From: Bimuria novae-zelandiae CBS 107.79
Lineage: Eukaryota > Ascomycota > Dothideomycetes > Pleosporales > Didymosphaeriaceae
Assembly: GCA_010015655.1 (NCBI GenBank)
Contig: ML976659.1
Location: 156,675-220,674, forward strand
Direction: 5' to 3'
Length of the DNA: 64,000 bases
Shown: piece after piece, positions 31,191 to 43,099 of the stretch
Position numbering within the stretch: position 1 is the first letter of the stretch
Layout of the letters: every line of letters begins with the position of its first letter
Program-made: the position numbers and the translations under genes
Notes under the pieces: generated by a model
Told to the model about the DNA's origin: nothing
The model's database searches: none
Seen by the model: only the letters and a program-made list of their open reading frames with translations

Positions 31191-32458
31191 CAGGTGATAG
31201 CATGAATCGATGAGTAGTGGGGCTTAGCGCAAGGGCCATGGAAGTGTATCGAATATTCCTTACTCCAATAGAAATCAGTATATATTTCATGAATCACCTA
31301 TGACTAACAATGCGTGGCTATCCACCATCGTCTCAGCTATCAAGAACGCGCCCGTATACACGCTCTACACTATACTGCTGGCTGGCCATGTACATGGATC
31401 TCCCGAGAGCTCCAAATCCCATACGAGACTGTACGCCGGTGTACGAAGGAGCAGATTACTCCCTTAAAGCCGCGCGGTAGGTCTGCTCTCTTGAGTACTC
31501 CTCTCCGCCAACGCCTCGTTTCTCACGCTGTAGCCTCTCATGAGCAGAGGCTCAAGCCTCTGAGAGAGATAGCTCACGAGCTCAACATCAACCTTGATCA
31601 ACGTACGCTCACGAAGGCCTTCGCCAAGGAGGGCTATTACCGACGTGTAGCTACAGAGAAGCCTCTTCTCACACGAATCCATATCAACAATCGACTCTGG
31701 TAGGCAGCTATCTGCGTAGCCTGGCCTCAATTGATCTGGAATAGAGTAATCTGGTCTGACGAGGCCTCGTTTCAAGTAGGGAGAGGAAAGGTGTACGTCA
31801 CACGGAGGCCAGAGGAGAAGCATCTCCAGGCCTGTTGCGTGCCAAAGTTCAAGGACTTCAGCTGCGTACACGTCTGGGCCTGTATAGGTGGAGATGGCTC
31901 AAAGGGCCCTCTCCTCGTATGGGACCGAGAGACCTGGGGTAACTTCACCTGAGCCTCCTATATCCAGCGTGTGATCCCTCTCATCCAGAGCTTCAAGCAG
32001 GAGCATGAGATCTTCCGTGTGGGTATAGCCAACAGCCTCCTCATACAAGATAAAGCCTCTTCCCACACAGCCAAGGCTACGAAACAGGCTCTTCACGAGC
32101 GAGCTATCCGCCTGCTTTGGTGGCCAGCTTGCTCTCCCGATCTCAACCCTATCGAGAACGTGTGGAGACTACTCAAATCACGCGTACAAAAGAGGTTCCC
32201 AACGACGAAGGCAGAGCTGATTACATATATTCAAGAGGAGTGGGAGAGACTTGCGCTGAGTGAGATTCGGAAGTACTGTACGAATATGAGAGATCGCTGC
32301 CAGGCTGTCCTCGCAGCTCGTGGAGGGCACACACCATTCTGAGCCATGAAGCTAGTCCTAAATTTGTATATAAAATACGCTGTATTTGTGACAGGTTCGA
32401 TGCACTTCCATGGCCCTTGCGCTAAGCCCCACTACTCATCGATTCATGCTACCACCTG
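31191..32458 (+). mobile_element. Tc1-like transposon, DD34E, nearly unmutated
   Basis: 1268 bp with inverted ends of about 63 bp (31191-31253 and 32396-32458, starting CAGGTGATAGCATGAATCGA; a few mismatches). TA flanks it at 31189-31190 and 32459-32460. The transposase frame is broken only twice. In contrast to most elements here it has escaped RIP, so it is likely young or was single-copy. Confidence 0.93.
31314..32342 (+). pseudogene. Tc1/mariner transposase with two in-frame stops
   Basis: About 342 codons from ATG 31314. The N-terminal HTH region reads LSYQERARIHALHYTAGW...ISRELQIPYETVRR. The catalytic blocks are IWSDEASF, LLIQDKASSHTAK and WWPACSPDLNPIENVW, with 34 residues between the second Asp and the Glu (DD34E). 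The C-terminus is GGHTPF. Stops are TAG at 31701 (after NNRLW) and TGA at 31950 (after WGNFT). The first could come from CAG and the second from CGA by single C-to-T changes. Otherwise the protein is complete for this family, which normally has about 340 residues. It would cut and paste DNA at TA sites if intact. Confidence 0.92.
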
Positions 32459-32460
32459 TA

Positions 32461-33046
32461 TCTCCAGGGCTTCATTGGTGGAATATGGACCGTGAGAGAC
32501 CCAGCATCTCGCGATCTGTTGTTACCCTGGAATTCGTCGCAAAGTGCAGTTTGCTACGAAACCGTGTCTGCACGCAGCTGGGCAGTTGCAGTGCAACACT
32601 CGCTCAATACTCGCGGTGCAGTATGTGGTAGGACGACGCACGTGAGAAGTTCGCAGAGAGGCTGCCCAGAATTCTCCACACTCCAGCCCGCTTACGCGCC
32701 CATGTGGAACGCAACCACCAAAATACCGACTTCGGGAAAATATGCCACCGACCTTCCAGAACGGCAATAATTTCGATGCCGGACCGACTACCTGGACGGA
32801 CGAACCTGCATATTGCTGCGCAACCGATGGGTGGGCAACACGTGTGAATAATGCCCTGACGTTTAACGTTAGCATAGGATAGCAAGACGTCGTCGACCAC
32901 AGATGTCGGGCAGGTTCGGAAAACTCATCATGCGTGCGTTGAATGGCCAGGTCAATCATAATTCGGAATCTCGTTAATTAATATATACTACTCCTTGAAG
33001 GAGCATAGGCTGAAGCGAACGATCTGAATCGTCATGAATAACAGTC
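32461..33046. other. Host intergenic sequence
   Basis: GC-balanced, between the Tc1 element and the end of DUF3176 paralog 2. Frames of 98-145 codons exist on the minus strand without recognisable domains. I see no supported gene. Confidence 0.45.
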
Positions 33047-35563
33047 TCATAACCATTCAGTTGGCGGCGATTGACGAAGCTTCTGTGGGGCCACTGAAGT
33101 TGGCGACACACTGCTGGCCCCGGAAAACCTCCATCCCCGCTTTGGTATCCACTTCACCTTTACTGTCTTTGCTGCGGCCCGTGGGGTTCCGTGATTCTTT
33201 TCCGACTTCATCTTCTCCGACATCTCATCCGGAAGACCATAGAGAATCGTAGCAATGGCAGATGTCTTCCATACACCCACGTGATCCTGTTCCCTCGAGC
33301 TTCTGATAATTGTCGCCAGGAGGAAGAGGCCGGTGAAAGTAAGCAAGGCCAAGGGAAGCGACAACCACCACCAGCGCACGTCAACAACGCTCTCTTGATC
33401 GAAAGAAGGGCCATAAACCATTTCAACATCGTTCGTAGATGACCGTAGCGTGTTCGTCATTGCATCAGCCAAGCGGTTGAAATGTGTTGTTACGTTGTCC
33501 CATTGGAGGGGGTTGTACGTCACATTTCGCGTGTAAGGTAGGATGTTCCTCCACATTTTGTATCGCAGCATAGCGTCGGCTTCATTCGTGCTGTTAACCA
33601 GACTGTAGTAGGATGGGAACACGTCATCGAAAATGGACAGTGTGAGCAGATGGGTAGTGTTATCGACGGTGTAGACTGTGCCGTTCTTGCTCACCATGGT
33701 GACGTTCTCTAGATAGTAATACTCGTACATATCCATGGCATTGTTTTCCATCTCAATCGTATTCGTCAACCACGGAGTTAACACTGTCGTAGAGTTGACA
33801 ACAACGTCGGTGACATTCTCGACGTAGCCGCCCTCGGAATAAGACGATTCGATGGTTTTGACTGCCCAAGAGACCATGCATTCATGGGCTATAGGGGTGT
33901 CATTGTTGTGTACATGGTCCAGGCTTAATCCCGAGGCAATGACAACGTGCGTCAGTGGATTACGACTGTTGTTGAGTTTCGGTTCGTAGCCTGGGAGGAA
34001 CTTGCGCGAGAATATGTCGAAAAGAGGCTCCGCCCGTACTATCAGAGTGTCGCCGGAGTGGTTCGTGTTGCGATCTACGTCGTAGCCGACCATGAGCAAT
34101 TTGTGGTCTGACTTGAGCCACCATCCGCACTGGGTGCCATTCTCAAATGTATAGTCGGCTTGGCCTTCCCTGTCCACAATAGGAATTTGAGCCCAATCCA
34201 GTAGTGCTCGTTGGCATTTGAACTCCAACTTATCGGAAGCATCTACGCACTCGCTGTGGACGCCAAGGGTCTCGTATGGTGCCCATGTACAATTGCTGTA
34301 AGGACATGCTAGCGGAACATCAGAGCGCACGCCTCTTCCGAATGTGACCGGTGAGGTTCCATTATCGTAGAAAAATTGAGCTGCGACGCCTTCCATGGTT
34401 GCATCAGTCTCTATGTTCTGAATCCCATCTCGGTACTCTTGGCCTTGGGCAAAGGGCTCGTAACCAAAGGCTCTCTGAATTGCCCCTTTGTCTTCTTGAA
34501 CCCGCCAAACCTCCGGATATTCGACAACCTGCTGAAAGAATGGATCGAGGGCAAGGGCAAAGATCGTAATAGCGGCCAGACCTGCAGCGAGGGTACGACC
34601 TTTCGTCCGAATAAGTAGAAGGAAAGAACCCCATGGACCTCGAGAAGCACTGTCAAAGAGCTCGAAATCCCATAGCTTCTTAGAGTCGTCTCCCTGGAAC
34701 CAGCTCCACTTCAACTGACCTAGCGCCTCTGATACAGGTAACATAAGAGCAGCAGATGCGACCTTGGCCAATACAGAGATGTAGGCGTTGAGAGTCAAGC
34801 CTAGGGGCCATCTTGGTATGTTCTTGTCCTTGTAGAGAATGAGCATCACGCATATGCCGGCCATACAGGCAGCGCTCAGTGACCAACTGATGATCTCGAT
34901 CAACCACCTCTTCACAACATTCGAAGAAGCTGTATAGTTCCAAAGCTTCTGTTCAATGCGTTGCGCGAAGTTGGAAGCGCCTTGTATGTTTTCGCCTGTC
35001 TCTTCGCCCCTGCTCTCGACGGTACCTGGTGTTATCGGACTAACGTCTGGTCTGAACGGCGCGCCAGGTATTCCAAGACCAACTTGGTTTTTGCGACTCC
35101 AGTCGGATTCATCGAAGACGGTTGGTGTAGGAGAGAGCGGAGAGAATGCATTTCGACGGAATCGAACTTGTGGTCTTCCCTCCACATCGATTTGGAGTGT
35201 GCGACGAGGAGCTTGAGGCTTGGACCAGTGACGAGGGGTCTCGACGGTAAGAGAGGGCACAGATAGATGTTGACGATAGAGCGGTGCTTGCGGCGTGATG
35301 ATCGAATTGTAGGATGGTGGTGCGGGGCTTGGGGACACAGAAACACAATGTATTGGCGTATCCCTCGAACTCGTTTCGCAGGTAGGACAAATGTGTTCAG
35401 CAACGTGCCTCGGATTTGCAGAATCTGATGACTTGTCGTGTTCCTTGCGCTCTTCCCGCTTGCGCTTCTCTTGCTTGCGTTCTTCTAGCTCGTCACTCTG
35501 ATCGAGATATATCGGTATATTCGGGTTTGAGGACCAGTATGGAGACACCGGGAACCTCGGCAT
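33047..35563 (-). CDS. DUF3176-family fungal membrane protein, paralog 2 (complete)
   Basis: 838 codons without an intron. Layout: disordered, charged N-terminus (residues 1-200) with an EERKQEKRKREERK stretch and CPTCETS; membrane helix near 225-244; DUF3176 core at 250-313 (WPLGLTLNAYISVLAKV, LPVSEALGQLKWSW, DFELFDSASRGPWG); helix near 324-344 ending ALDPFFQQ; a large domain (350-729) with about a dozen N-x-S/T sites and paired Cys, probably outside the cell or in the lumen; last helix near 731-753; basic cytoplasmic tail. The molecular role is unknown. It is conserved against paralog 1 over all 507 visible codons of that gene. It has normal base composition and no RIP. Confidence 0.93.
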   Translation of the reverse strand: MPRFPVSPYWSSNPNIPIYLDQSDELEERKQEKRKREERKEHDKSSDSANPRHVAEHICPTCETSSRDTPIHCVSVSPSPAPPSYNSIITPQAPLYRQHLSVPSLTVETPRHWSKPQAPRRTLQIDVEGRPQVRFRRNAFSPLSPTPTVFDESDWSRKNQVGLGIPGAPFRPDVSPITPGTVESRGEETGENIQGASNFAQRIEQKLWNYTASSNVVKRWLIEIISWSLSAACMAGICVMLILYKDKNIPRWPLGLTLNAYISVLAKVASAALMLPVSEALGQLKWSWFQGDDSKKLWDFELFDSASRGPWGSFLLLIRTKGRTLAAGLAAITIFALALDPFFQQVVEYPEVWRVQEDKGAIQRAFGYEPFAQGQEYRDGIQNIETDATMEGVAAQFFYDNGTSPVTFGRGVRSDVPLACPYSNCTWAPYETLGVHSECVDASDKLEFKCQRALLDWAQIPIVDREGQADYTFENGTQCGWWLKSDHKLLMVGYDVDRNTNHSGDTLIVRAEPLFDIFSRKFLPGYEPKLNNSRNPLTHVVIASGLSLDHVHNNDTPIAHECMVSWAVKTIESSYSEGGYVENVTDVVVNSTTVLTPWLTNTIEMENNAMDMYEYYYLENVTMVSKNGTVYTVDNTTHLLTLSIFDDVFPSYYSLVNSTNEADAMLRYKMWRNILPYTRNVTYNPLQWDNVTTHFNRLADAMTNTLRSSTNDVEMVYGPSFDQESVVDVRWWWLSLPLALLTFTGLFLLATIIRSSREQDHVGVWKTSAIATILYGLPDEMSEKMKSEKNHGTPRAAAKTVKVKWIPKRGWRFSGASSVSPTSVAPQKLRQSPPTEWL

Positions 35564-36116
35564 GGTTAAACGAAAACGTCACAAGCGCGGCTCCAGTCCA
35601 GATCGGCTGCGCTTGTTGGAAGGCTATTATGTATGAGATGTAGAAATGTAGAGGGTACGCCCGCGGACAGAAAGAAACAAGAGGCTTAACAGTGGGACTG
35701 GAGTGGACGTTACCTTTAACACAGGTATGGCGTCTGTGGCACGGTCAAGTATAGTAGCCGTGATGACTATATTTGGCTGCGCGCATGTAGGCCTAGGAAA
35801 GCGCTGGATGATCTCGCCCACCTCCAGCTACTGGGCAGCAGCTGATGCCACCCAGGCTTGCGTCGCACGCAAGCATGCCCAGCAACATACATAGGGCCGA
35901 TGTGCCATTCTGGGGTTCACATACGTATAACGAAGGATCAAGAGCCCGGCAGGTGAACTGGCGAAGCCTTACAGCAGACCCGAATACGCGCCAGGTGGCT
36001 CGCTTGTTGTTGGCATTTATCTCATTCGGTGAATTTTACAGGGTTCGCACCGAGGCTGACTCCCAAGCCGCTCTTTCCTCGTCTATCTCGTCAATGGAAA
36101 CTTTGGTACGGAGGAG
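35564..36116. promoter_or_regulatory. Upstream region of DUF3176 paralog 2
   Basis: About 550 bp of GC-balanced sequence between the start codon and the transposon. Similar to 1522-1730 and 3890-3990. No further gene. Confidence 0.4.
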
Positions 36117-36709
36117 CCTTTCAAAAGTCCTTGCTAGCGCCGACAAGGGTATCTCAGCCACAAACCCGATCTGGCAATTGCTCCGAGCCAACGTGGCCTT
36201 TGCGCTCTCAGCTCTTTTGTAGAGCTACTCTCTACAGTAAACCTATACTATTCTACTCTATCTATTATAGCTCCCTACGATATCCCTACTCGTGCGCTTA
36301 TTATAAGCCTTAAGGCTACTAGTAAGTCTAGTAATAAGATCTATAAACTAATAAGGATCCTAACATAGATAATTAATTTAATATATAATTAAGCTATTAC
36401 ACGAGGTTTTAACCTAGCCCTATAGCTACTTATAATTAATAATTACTACTTTAAAGATGCCCCGTACTCTAGTTAACTATTAAAGTAAGCTAAGGTCTTT
36501 AAGAAGGTTATTAATACTATATATACTAATTACTATAGACAAGAGAAGTTATGCGCTAATATTACTAGTACGCTTAGCTAATAAGGCTTTAATATATTAG
36601 CTACGTTAGTATAGAGGATCCTATAGGCAGCTAGATTTAAGAAGACTAAATTAATAAAAAAGCCTAGGTTAATAAAGAAAATAAAGGAAGAGTAACTTAA
36701 GTAGTGCCT

Positions 36710-37160
36710 TGTTAGGATCCGAGCGACCTACAAGTGTCGAGGACCAACGATGGGCAGCCGCGGGGTAACCATCGGTGGGACTGCACTACCGAGGTCACGT
36801 GATCTACCATCCCGCCAAGAATACCATCCCGGATGGCACAACCCTCCTGGATGGCACAACCCTCCCGGATGGCATAACCATCCAGGATGGCACAGGATTA
36901 TGGGATGGCAGGAAAAGGATCAAATATATAAACCCACACGAATACCCTTACGGCATTCGTGTGCAACCTGTTTATCAATCTATCGTTTAGATCTGAATAA
37001 GCAACCTTGTTGATTTAATTGTGCTATACACACCTTCGATACCAACGCCCCAGTGACAAGCGCAAGCTATCACTACAACCCTCTCCCGTCCTACCAGTAT
37101 TCCTGCCCGAGAACCAACCTTAGCCCCTTAGGGATTAGCTATCTCTTTGGGATCTTAACA
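36710..37160 (+). repeat. Solo LTR, family A, with an 18-bp internal minisatellite
   Basis: 451 bp, TGTTAGGATCC to GGGATCTTAACA, with a perfect TGCCT duplication (36705-36709 and 37161-37165). It is nearly free of RIP. Near 36820-36900, 18-bp units of the form ACCCTCC-GGATGGCACA repeat three to four times. The empty site is seen at about 3110 in the other transposon copy. Confidence 0.93.
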
Positions 37161-37663
37161 TGCCTTTAATATTATAATTAAATAATAGAGGACTAGAAGA
37201 AAGTTATCTAGTCTAACAAGACGTCTGTCATTCTTCTTTATAGACAAGGGGGGTACTAAGTATGGCGGAAAGTAGATGAAGCCTTCGTACGCAGCTGTAT
37301 CCGTGAGAGTTAGAAAGGCTATTCTGAATTCATGTTCTAGGGCTGCTTCTCCTACAATCAGCGTGGGCCCTGCTATTGCTAGACACCAGAGACAAAGCAA
37401 GAGAAAGAAGCTGCTATTAAAAAAATTAAGGAGCTAAATTAGGTACTAAGCCTATTATAAAAGAGTAGTAGGAGCTTAAGACTAGTATCTAGCGCCTTAG
37501 TCTGCGTACAAAGCCTGGCAAGCGGCCCCAATAGAAGTAGAATACAAAGACTGGCAAGCTCAGCCGAGGTCGAGGATTAGGATCAGGATCAGGAATTGAC
37601 TGGTATTGATATTAGATAACTATCTTATATCTAAAGCTGATTCCTTTTGTAAAGCAATGTCAA

Positions 37664-37984
37664 GCTGAACGGCTAGAAATAGTTGTTTAAGAGGATAAGG
37701 CACCTGCCCATAATCACTACGTACAGAGCTATATATATAGCTGGGAGGGCGTTCAGCGATTACTCTGGTGTGGGAACTCGCCTGATTTGAACGCGATTGA
37801 GCCTTGTTGGCCATGGATGAAGAGGCGTACTACAAAGAAAGGGGCGCCAAAGAGCCGAGCAGAAGCAGTACGTGCGTGGGAGCAGTGCTGGAAGGAGCTA
37901 CCTCCGGATAAGATTCAGGCATGGATTAAACGTATTCCTATTCATATTCAGAAGATTATTAAACTTGAGCGGCAACGAGTATAA
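37664..37984 (+). pseudogene. IS630/Tc1-like transposase, C-terminal end
   Basis: Reads AERLEIVV, a stop, EDKAPAHNHYVQSYI, WEGVQRLLWCGNSPDLNAIE, then PCWPWMKRRTTKKGAP, a Trp/Glu-rich helix (EAVRAWEQCWKELP), DKIQAWIKRIPIHIQ and a stop at 37982. Two catalytic residues are visible, Asp in EDKAP and Glu in NAIEP, 34 apart (DD34E). The N-terminal part is lost in RIP-mutated sequence. Confidence 0.85.
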
Positions 37985-38112
37985 GGAAGATTAAAATATT
38001 GGTAGAGTTAGATAACTGCTATACAAATCGGACGTATTTGCCGTATTTGGAAACCCCCCTGTCGTGTGGCGCTTACCCCTGTCAGCAAGGACTTTTGAAA
38101 GGCTCCTCCGTA

Positions 38113-39330
38113 TGGTTCCTATCACGCCAAAACCAACCCTCACCCCCATGCTGCGCACGGGCATAACATCCACAGCGCTTGCGGAAGAAATGAGAGGCTA
38201 TCCCGTCGCCGCAACGTTTTTATTCCTATCGATATCGTGTTGATCTAATAGCTCGAGGCTTACCCTTGCAACTGCATTATCGCGCTACAGGATAACTCCC
38301 CGATCAAGCCTTACCGACCCCGCACACATCTGCAAACGTTGAAGCTCTGCACGTATATTGCGGCACAGTTCTTCGCTATTCTTCGTTTGCAACGGTTGCG
38401 ACGGCGGTACTAGGCTCTGCTTTAGCCTGAAGCTAAGCAACGGTGAACATCCTGTTGATGTTGATACGGCCCGACCCTACGATGCTGATAATGAGGCTGG
38501 TAGGAGTGATGGAACAACCTGGCCTATGAGCACTGCTCACGATTCTGTTGACTGAGAACTAGAAAGATTTGAACTTGGCTGGATTCCTGGCCGCCAGGAT
38601 TCAGACAGATCTAGAGTATCTTTGTGTCACCTGTTCGATTTCCAGTGAAAATTGCGATTCTCCGAAGCTCCTCCCCGGTATCGGATATGCAGGAGCCGAG
38701 ACGTTGATGCAACTGGGCGGCACAGCTTCACCTCAACTCTCGGCATCAGAATTCCACCACATGGAAGACGCGGATTTTGCAAGGTCGTGCATGAGCTAAA
38801 CCAAATCGATAAAGGTCTCCTCCCAATGCTCAGTCGATATTCAAGACCGAGGTGTGCTTTGCAAACAAACTTGCTTCGGCGCAACACGAAATGGACACGC
38901 ACTATGACGGGATGCGCGTGTTTACTTATTCCATCCAACTGCCGTAACCCTGCTTTCGTTCGGCATTCCACATCATCATTATCGGTCTTTGCTCTCTTTC
39001 ACCCTTTCTTGAAAAAAGGGTTACAAGTTTCGTCGCTCCGACTAGCCGTCGTGCGGTTGCGGAAGACCGTGACGACATGGAAACCTTCAATGGCATCTAC
39101 CGTCAAAATGCCGCCTGCCTCAAGCTACTGGAGAAACTTGCAATCCAGCTCTAACCCGTTGATGGTTATCCCTGTTGCGCGCATCTTATATCGGTATCTT
39201 TATGGCCCACCTTGAAAGTTTGACATTGCCCACGCATGTGAGTTGGCTTTGTAGCACAAGCATAAGCCTTTTACCATTCATGAGTCTCCCTGTACCGCAT
39301 GATTGTCGGCTTCAACTGGCAGGATCTTCT
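38113..39330. other. GC-balanced region, no confident gene
   Basis: The first 180 bp belong to the segmental duplication. Beyond that, overlapping frames exist: 38358-38555 (+, with CNGCDGG), 38569-38799 (+) and 38652-39215 (+, 187 codons). None shows a known domain, and their codons look random. It may hold a decayed gene. Confidence 0.4.
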
Positions 39331-39396
39331 ACAAGGGGGGTGAATAATCGGATTGTTATGTGGGTCTCTCCGGAGCTGGGGCCATAGAAGCTCATA

Positions 39397-40705
39397 CAAG
39401 GGGGGTGAATAATTGGATTGTTTTGTGGGTCCGGTACGCCTAGGCTATAGAACCTTATTAAGCCTTCTACGTAAGCTATATTTTTTTATATAAATATAAT
39501 TTTTTTAAAATACTAGATATCTTAGCATGCTTTTATAAAAAAATACTTAAAATATTTTAATATTAACTTATATATACGGAACGCGCTTACATCTACGCCT
39601 TACGCTATAAGGCAGGCTAGCCCTATAAATAAATTTCTAAAAAGCTTAGTATACCTTATAATATAGTAAGGCACTATGCATAGAGCCATATTACTTTTAT
39701 AAAACTTATAGGTTATTACTCCAGCTAGCGCCCTCTATTTAATACGTCTATAAAATACCGCCTAATTAATTATACTACTACTAATTATAAGTAACATCTT
39801 AAGCCTTTATACTAAATTACTTAAAAACTTAAAATTTAATATTATTTAAAAACTCTTTTAAAAGCCTTCTTCTTTTAGCACTATTACTAACGTGTTACTA
39901 CTAAAAAACCTTAGCTTAATAAGATCTATATATAAAAAAAGGTTATTTTAAAGTAATTTTATAGTTAAATAGCTAGCTAGCGTGTAGGCTCGAATAATAT
40001 AAAGTAATAAGGCTATATTTACTATAAGTAGAGGAAAGTTATATATTACTTACTAACTTAAAAAAAAGTTTTTACCTAACTACTATATTCTTAAATTTAA
40101 AGGCTACGCTAGCTTATTTATATAAATTTATATTAATAGTAATAATAGTAAGAGTTTTCTATTAATCTAGAATTAAAAGCTATAGAGAAATTTTAATTCT
40201 CTTTTATATATATAGCGCGTATAGCTATATATTAAGGCCTTTAGGTAAAAGTATAAGCTTTTTAAAATAAGCTTTAGTAATAGCTTTCTTATACAGGATA
40301 GAGCAAGTAGCTATATAACTAAAACTACTAAAAAATTCTTTTATAAAAAAGCTCTTTACCTACTATAATAGCCCTTAAACTTACTAGATCTAAATCCTAT
40401 TAAAAATATATAATTATTACTTAAAAGTGGAGTGCGAAAATAATATCCTACTACTAAAAAAACTTTAGGTAATATAAAAAAAATAGACTTAAATTACTTT
40501 TTAGGAAATTAGGAAATATATATTTAATATAAATAAGCGTTATAGAGCTATAATTTCTACTTAAGGAGGGCACACGCTATACTAAGCTATTTACGTAATA
40601 ATTTTATATATATAATATAGTATAAAATTATAACTAGTTCTATGAGCTTCTATGACCCCAGCTCCGGAAAGACCTACATAATAATCCGATTATTCACCCC
40701 CCTTA
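39397..40705 (+). mobile_element. Tc1-like element inserted in the outer Tc1 element
   Basis: 1309 bp, starting CAAGGGGGGTGAATAATTGG and ending CACCCCCCTTA, at a TA (39395-39396 and 40706-40707) 63 bp inside the outer element's end. Same orientation and joint as the left copy at 28101-29416. Heavily RIP-mutated transposase on the plus strand. Confidence 0.87.
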
Positions 40706-41825
40706 TAGAACTAGTCATAATTTTATACTATATTATATATAAAAAATTACCGCGTAAATAGCTTAGTATAGCGTATGTCCTCCCTAAGTAGAAATTATAG
40801 CTCTATAATACTTATTTATATTAGATATATATTTCTTAATTTCTTAAGGAGTAATTTAAGCGTATTTTTTTAATATATTACTTAAAGTCTTTTTTAGTAG
40901 TAGGATATTATCTTCGTACTTTACTTTTAAGTAATTATTATATATTTTTAATAGGATTTAGATTTAGTAAGTTTAGGGGCTACTATAGCAGGTAAAAAGC
41001 CTTTTTATAAAAGAAATTTTTAGTAGTTTTAGCTATATAGCTACTTGCTCTATTCTATATAAAAAAGCTATTACTAAAGCCTATTTTAAAAAGCTTATGC
41101 TCTTGTCCAAAGGCCTTAATATACAGCTATACGCGCTATATATATAAAAGAAAGTTAAAAAAATTTTATAGCTCTTAATTCTAGATTAATAGAGAACCTT
41201 TACTACTATTACTACTAATATAAACTTATATAAATAAGCTAGCGTAGCTTTTAAATTTAAGGGCGTAGTAGTTAAGTAAGAACTTCTTTTTAAGTTAGTA
41301 GGTAATATATAACTTTCCTTTACTTATAGTAAATATAGCTTTATTATTTTATATTATTCGAGCCTACACGCTAGCTAGCTATTTAACTATAAAATTATTT
41401 TAAAATAATCTTTTTTATATATAAATCTTATTAAGCTAAAATTTTTTAGTAGTATCACGTTAGTAATAGTGCTAAGAGGAGAAGGCCTTTAAGAGAGTTT
41501 TTAAATAGTACTAAATTCTAAGTTCTTAAGTAATTTAGTATAAAGCTTAAGATATTACTTATAATTAATATTAGTATAATTAATTAGGCGGCATTTTATA
41601 GGCGTATTAAATAGAAGGCGCTAGCTAAGGCAATAACTTATAAGCTTTATAAGAGTAATACGGCTCTATACGCAGTGCCTTACTATATTATAAAATATAC
41701 TAAGCTTTTTAAAAATTTATTTATAGGGCTAGCTTGCCTTATAGCGTAGGGCGTAGATACAAGCGCGTTCTATATATATAAGTTAATATTAAGGTGTTTT
41801 AGATATTTTTCTATAAGAGCATGCT

Positions 41826-42210
41826 TGTAACAGGAACAATCGCTCGTCGACACGAGAACCCTTGGCTAGTCAAGCCAGGATTCGAGATTATCCGAAAACC
41901 GACACTTATCCGTATCGGACCAATTTCGGATCTATTAGACCGATGGGGAACTACGTATCTAATTTAGACCTATTTTAGATCTATTAGACTAACGGTCAAC
42001 CTATAGCAGATATGTGCTAGCTACTACCTAAGAAGAGATGTATTTAGAGGAGCTTAGGGCCTTTATAGTTTAGTACCTTTTCTATATCCTTTCGTACTAG
42101 GCCTATAGGCACTTAATTTATTTAAGGCTACTTTCTTATACACGCACTCCTATATGCCTCTACTAAAAGATATATTAATATTAATTCTTTAAGTAACCTA
42201 CGCTAATATA
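41826..42210 (+). repeat. 5' LTR, family C
   Basis: Starts TGTAACAGGAAC and ends CGCTAATATA, the RIP form of CGCCGATACA. The first 120 bp are almost unmutated. Confidence 0.9.
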
Positions 42211-43099
42211 TTATATAGAAAAAGTTACTATTACTAGTAATAGCTTTAAAAATATTATTATAAGAATAAAATAGACCCGCGTTAGCACGTCCCTAGATTT
42301 TTTTATAAGCAGAATTCTAAAGACCTTTTACTAACTAAAGCCTTTAGGTTTAGAACTCCTAATTATAAATAAATTAGGTTAATTTTAGAAAAGTCGCGTA
42401 GAGTTGCGCTAAGGTAGAAAAGTAGTAACTACTAATAACTTATAGACTTAAAATTAAACGTTAATATCTACTCTATTATTGTTAAAAACGGCACGATAGG
42501 TGGCCCGGAGTTAGACTTAGGGAGACTATTAGTCACCCCTAGAACCTTTAAAGAGCAAAGAAGATAAAGAAAGTATAAATACTTTAAATAATTTTATTAT
42601 TAAATCTAAAGCTAATTTAGTTTAATCTACTAACCTAGTAATAGCTCTTTAGAACTAATTGCGTTAAATATAAGCATAATTAGAGTAATTAACTAAAAAA
42701 TCCTAAGCTAGGGACTAAGCCTAGCCCATAATTAAATTACCCCTAATACCCCTTTAATACTAGTTTAAATCTCTCGCTACTATTATAGTAAAGCTATCTA
42801 AGCAAACTCCTAAGATAGAATTTTTAATTAATAAGAAAGAACTTACCTTTCCTTAATAATAAGTATTAATTAGAGACTATCTTAAGATTAACGCGGATTA
42901 CTATCTAAGTAAATACGCTTATATAGTATTAATATAAAAATATACTTCTAGTACCGCTCGCGAATATTTAGAACCCTAGTACCTAGCTACTTTAGATACA
43001 TTATAGTTTAAAAATACTAAAAAGATAATTAAACTACTATTATCCTTCTTTATATTTAGTAATAAAGAAGCTAAGTACTAGACTACGTTCTAATACTTA

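Larger units (their letters stand above)
36119..38110 (+). mobile_element. IS630/Tc1-like DNA transposon, copy 2
   Basis: Inverted ends CGGAGGAGCCTTTCAAAAGT and complement, flanked by TA (36117-36118 and 38111-38112). Without the solo LTR and its 5-bp duplication it is 1536 bp, nearly the length of copy 1 (1539). The right part is GC-balanced and hardly mutated. The left part (36240-36700) is AT-rich and RIP-mutated. Confidence 0.87.
33900..38290 (+). repeat. Segmental duplication, copy 2
   Basis: Counterpart of 1-4230; see that entry for the matching motifs. The upstream match is split by the transposon at 36119-38110, which lies between the parts equivalent to 3895-3985 and 4115-4200. In copy 1 the transposon lies before both. 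Confidence 0.7.

Noticed and set aside
32522..32959. 145-codon minus-strand frame
   Set aside because: No known domain and an overlapping 98-codon frame of equal quality; not enough support for a gene.
33047..35563. Possibility that the repeat-precursor gene and DUF3176 form a biosynthetic cluster
   Set aside because: They are 5.6 kb apart with transposons between, and DUF3176 has no known link to peptide maturation.
38652..39215. 187-codon plus-strand frame
   Set aside because: Composition and overlap with other frames suggest chance; no recognisable family.
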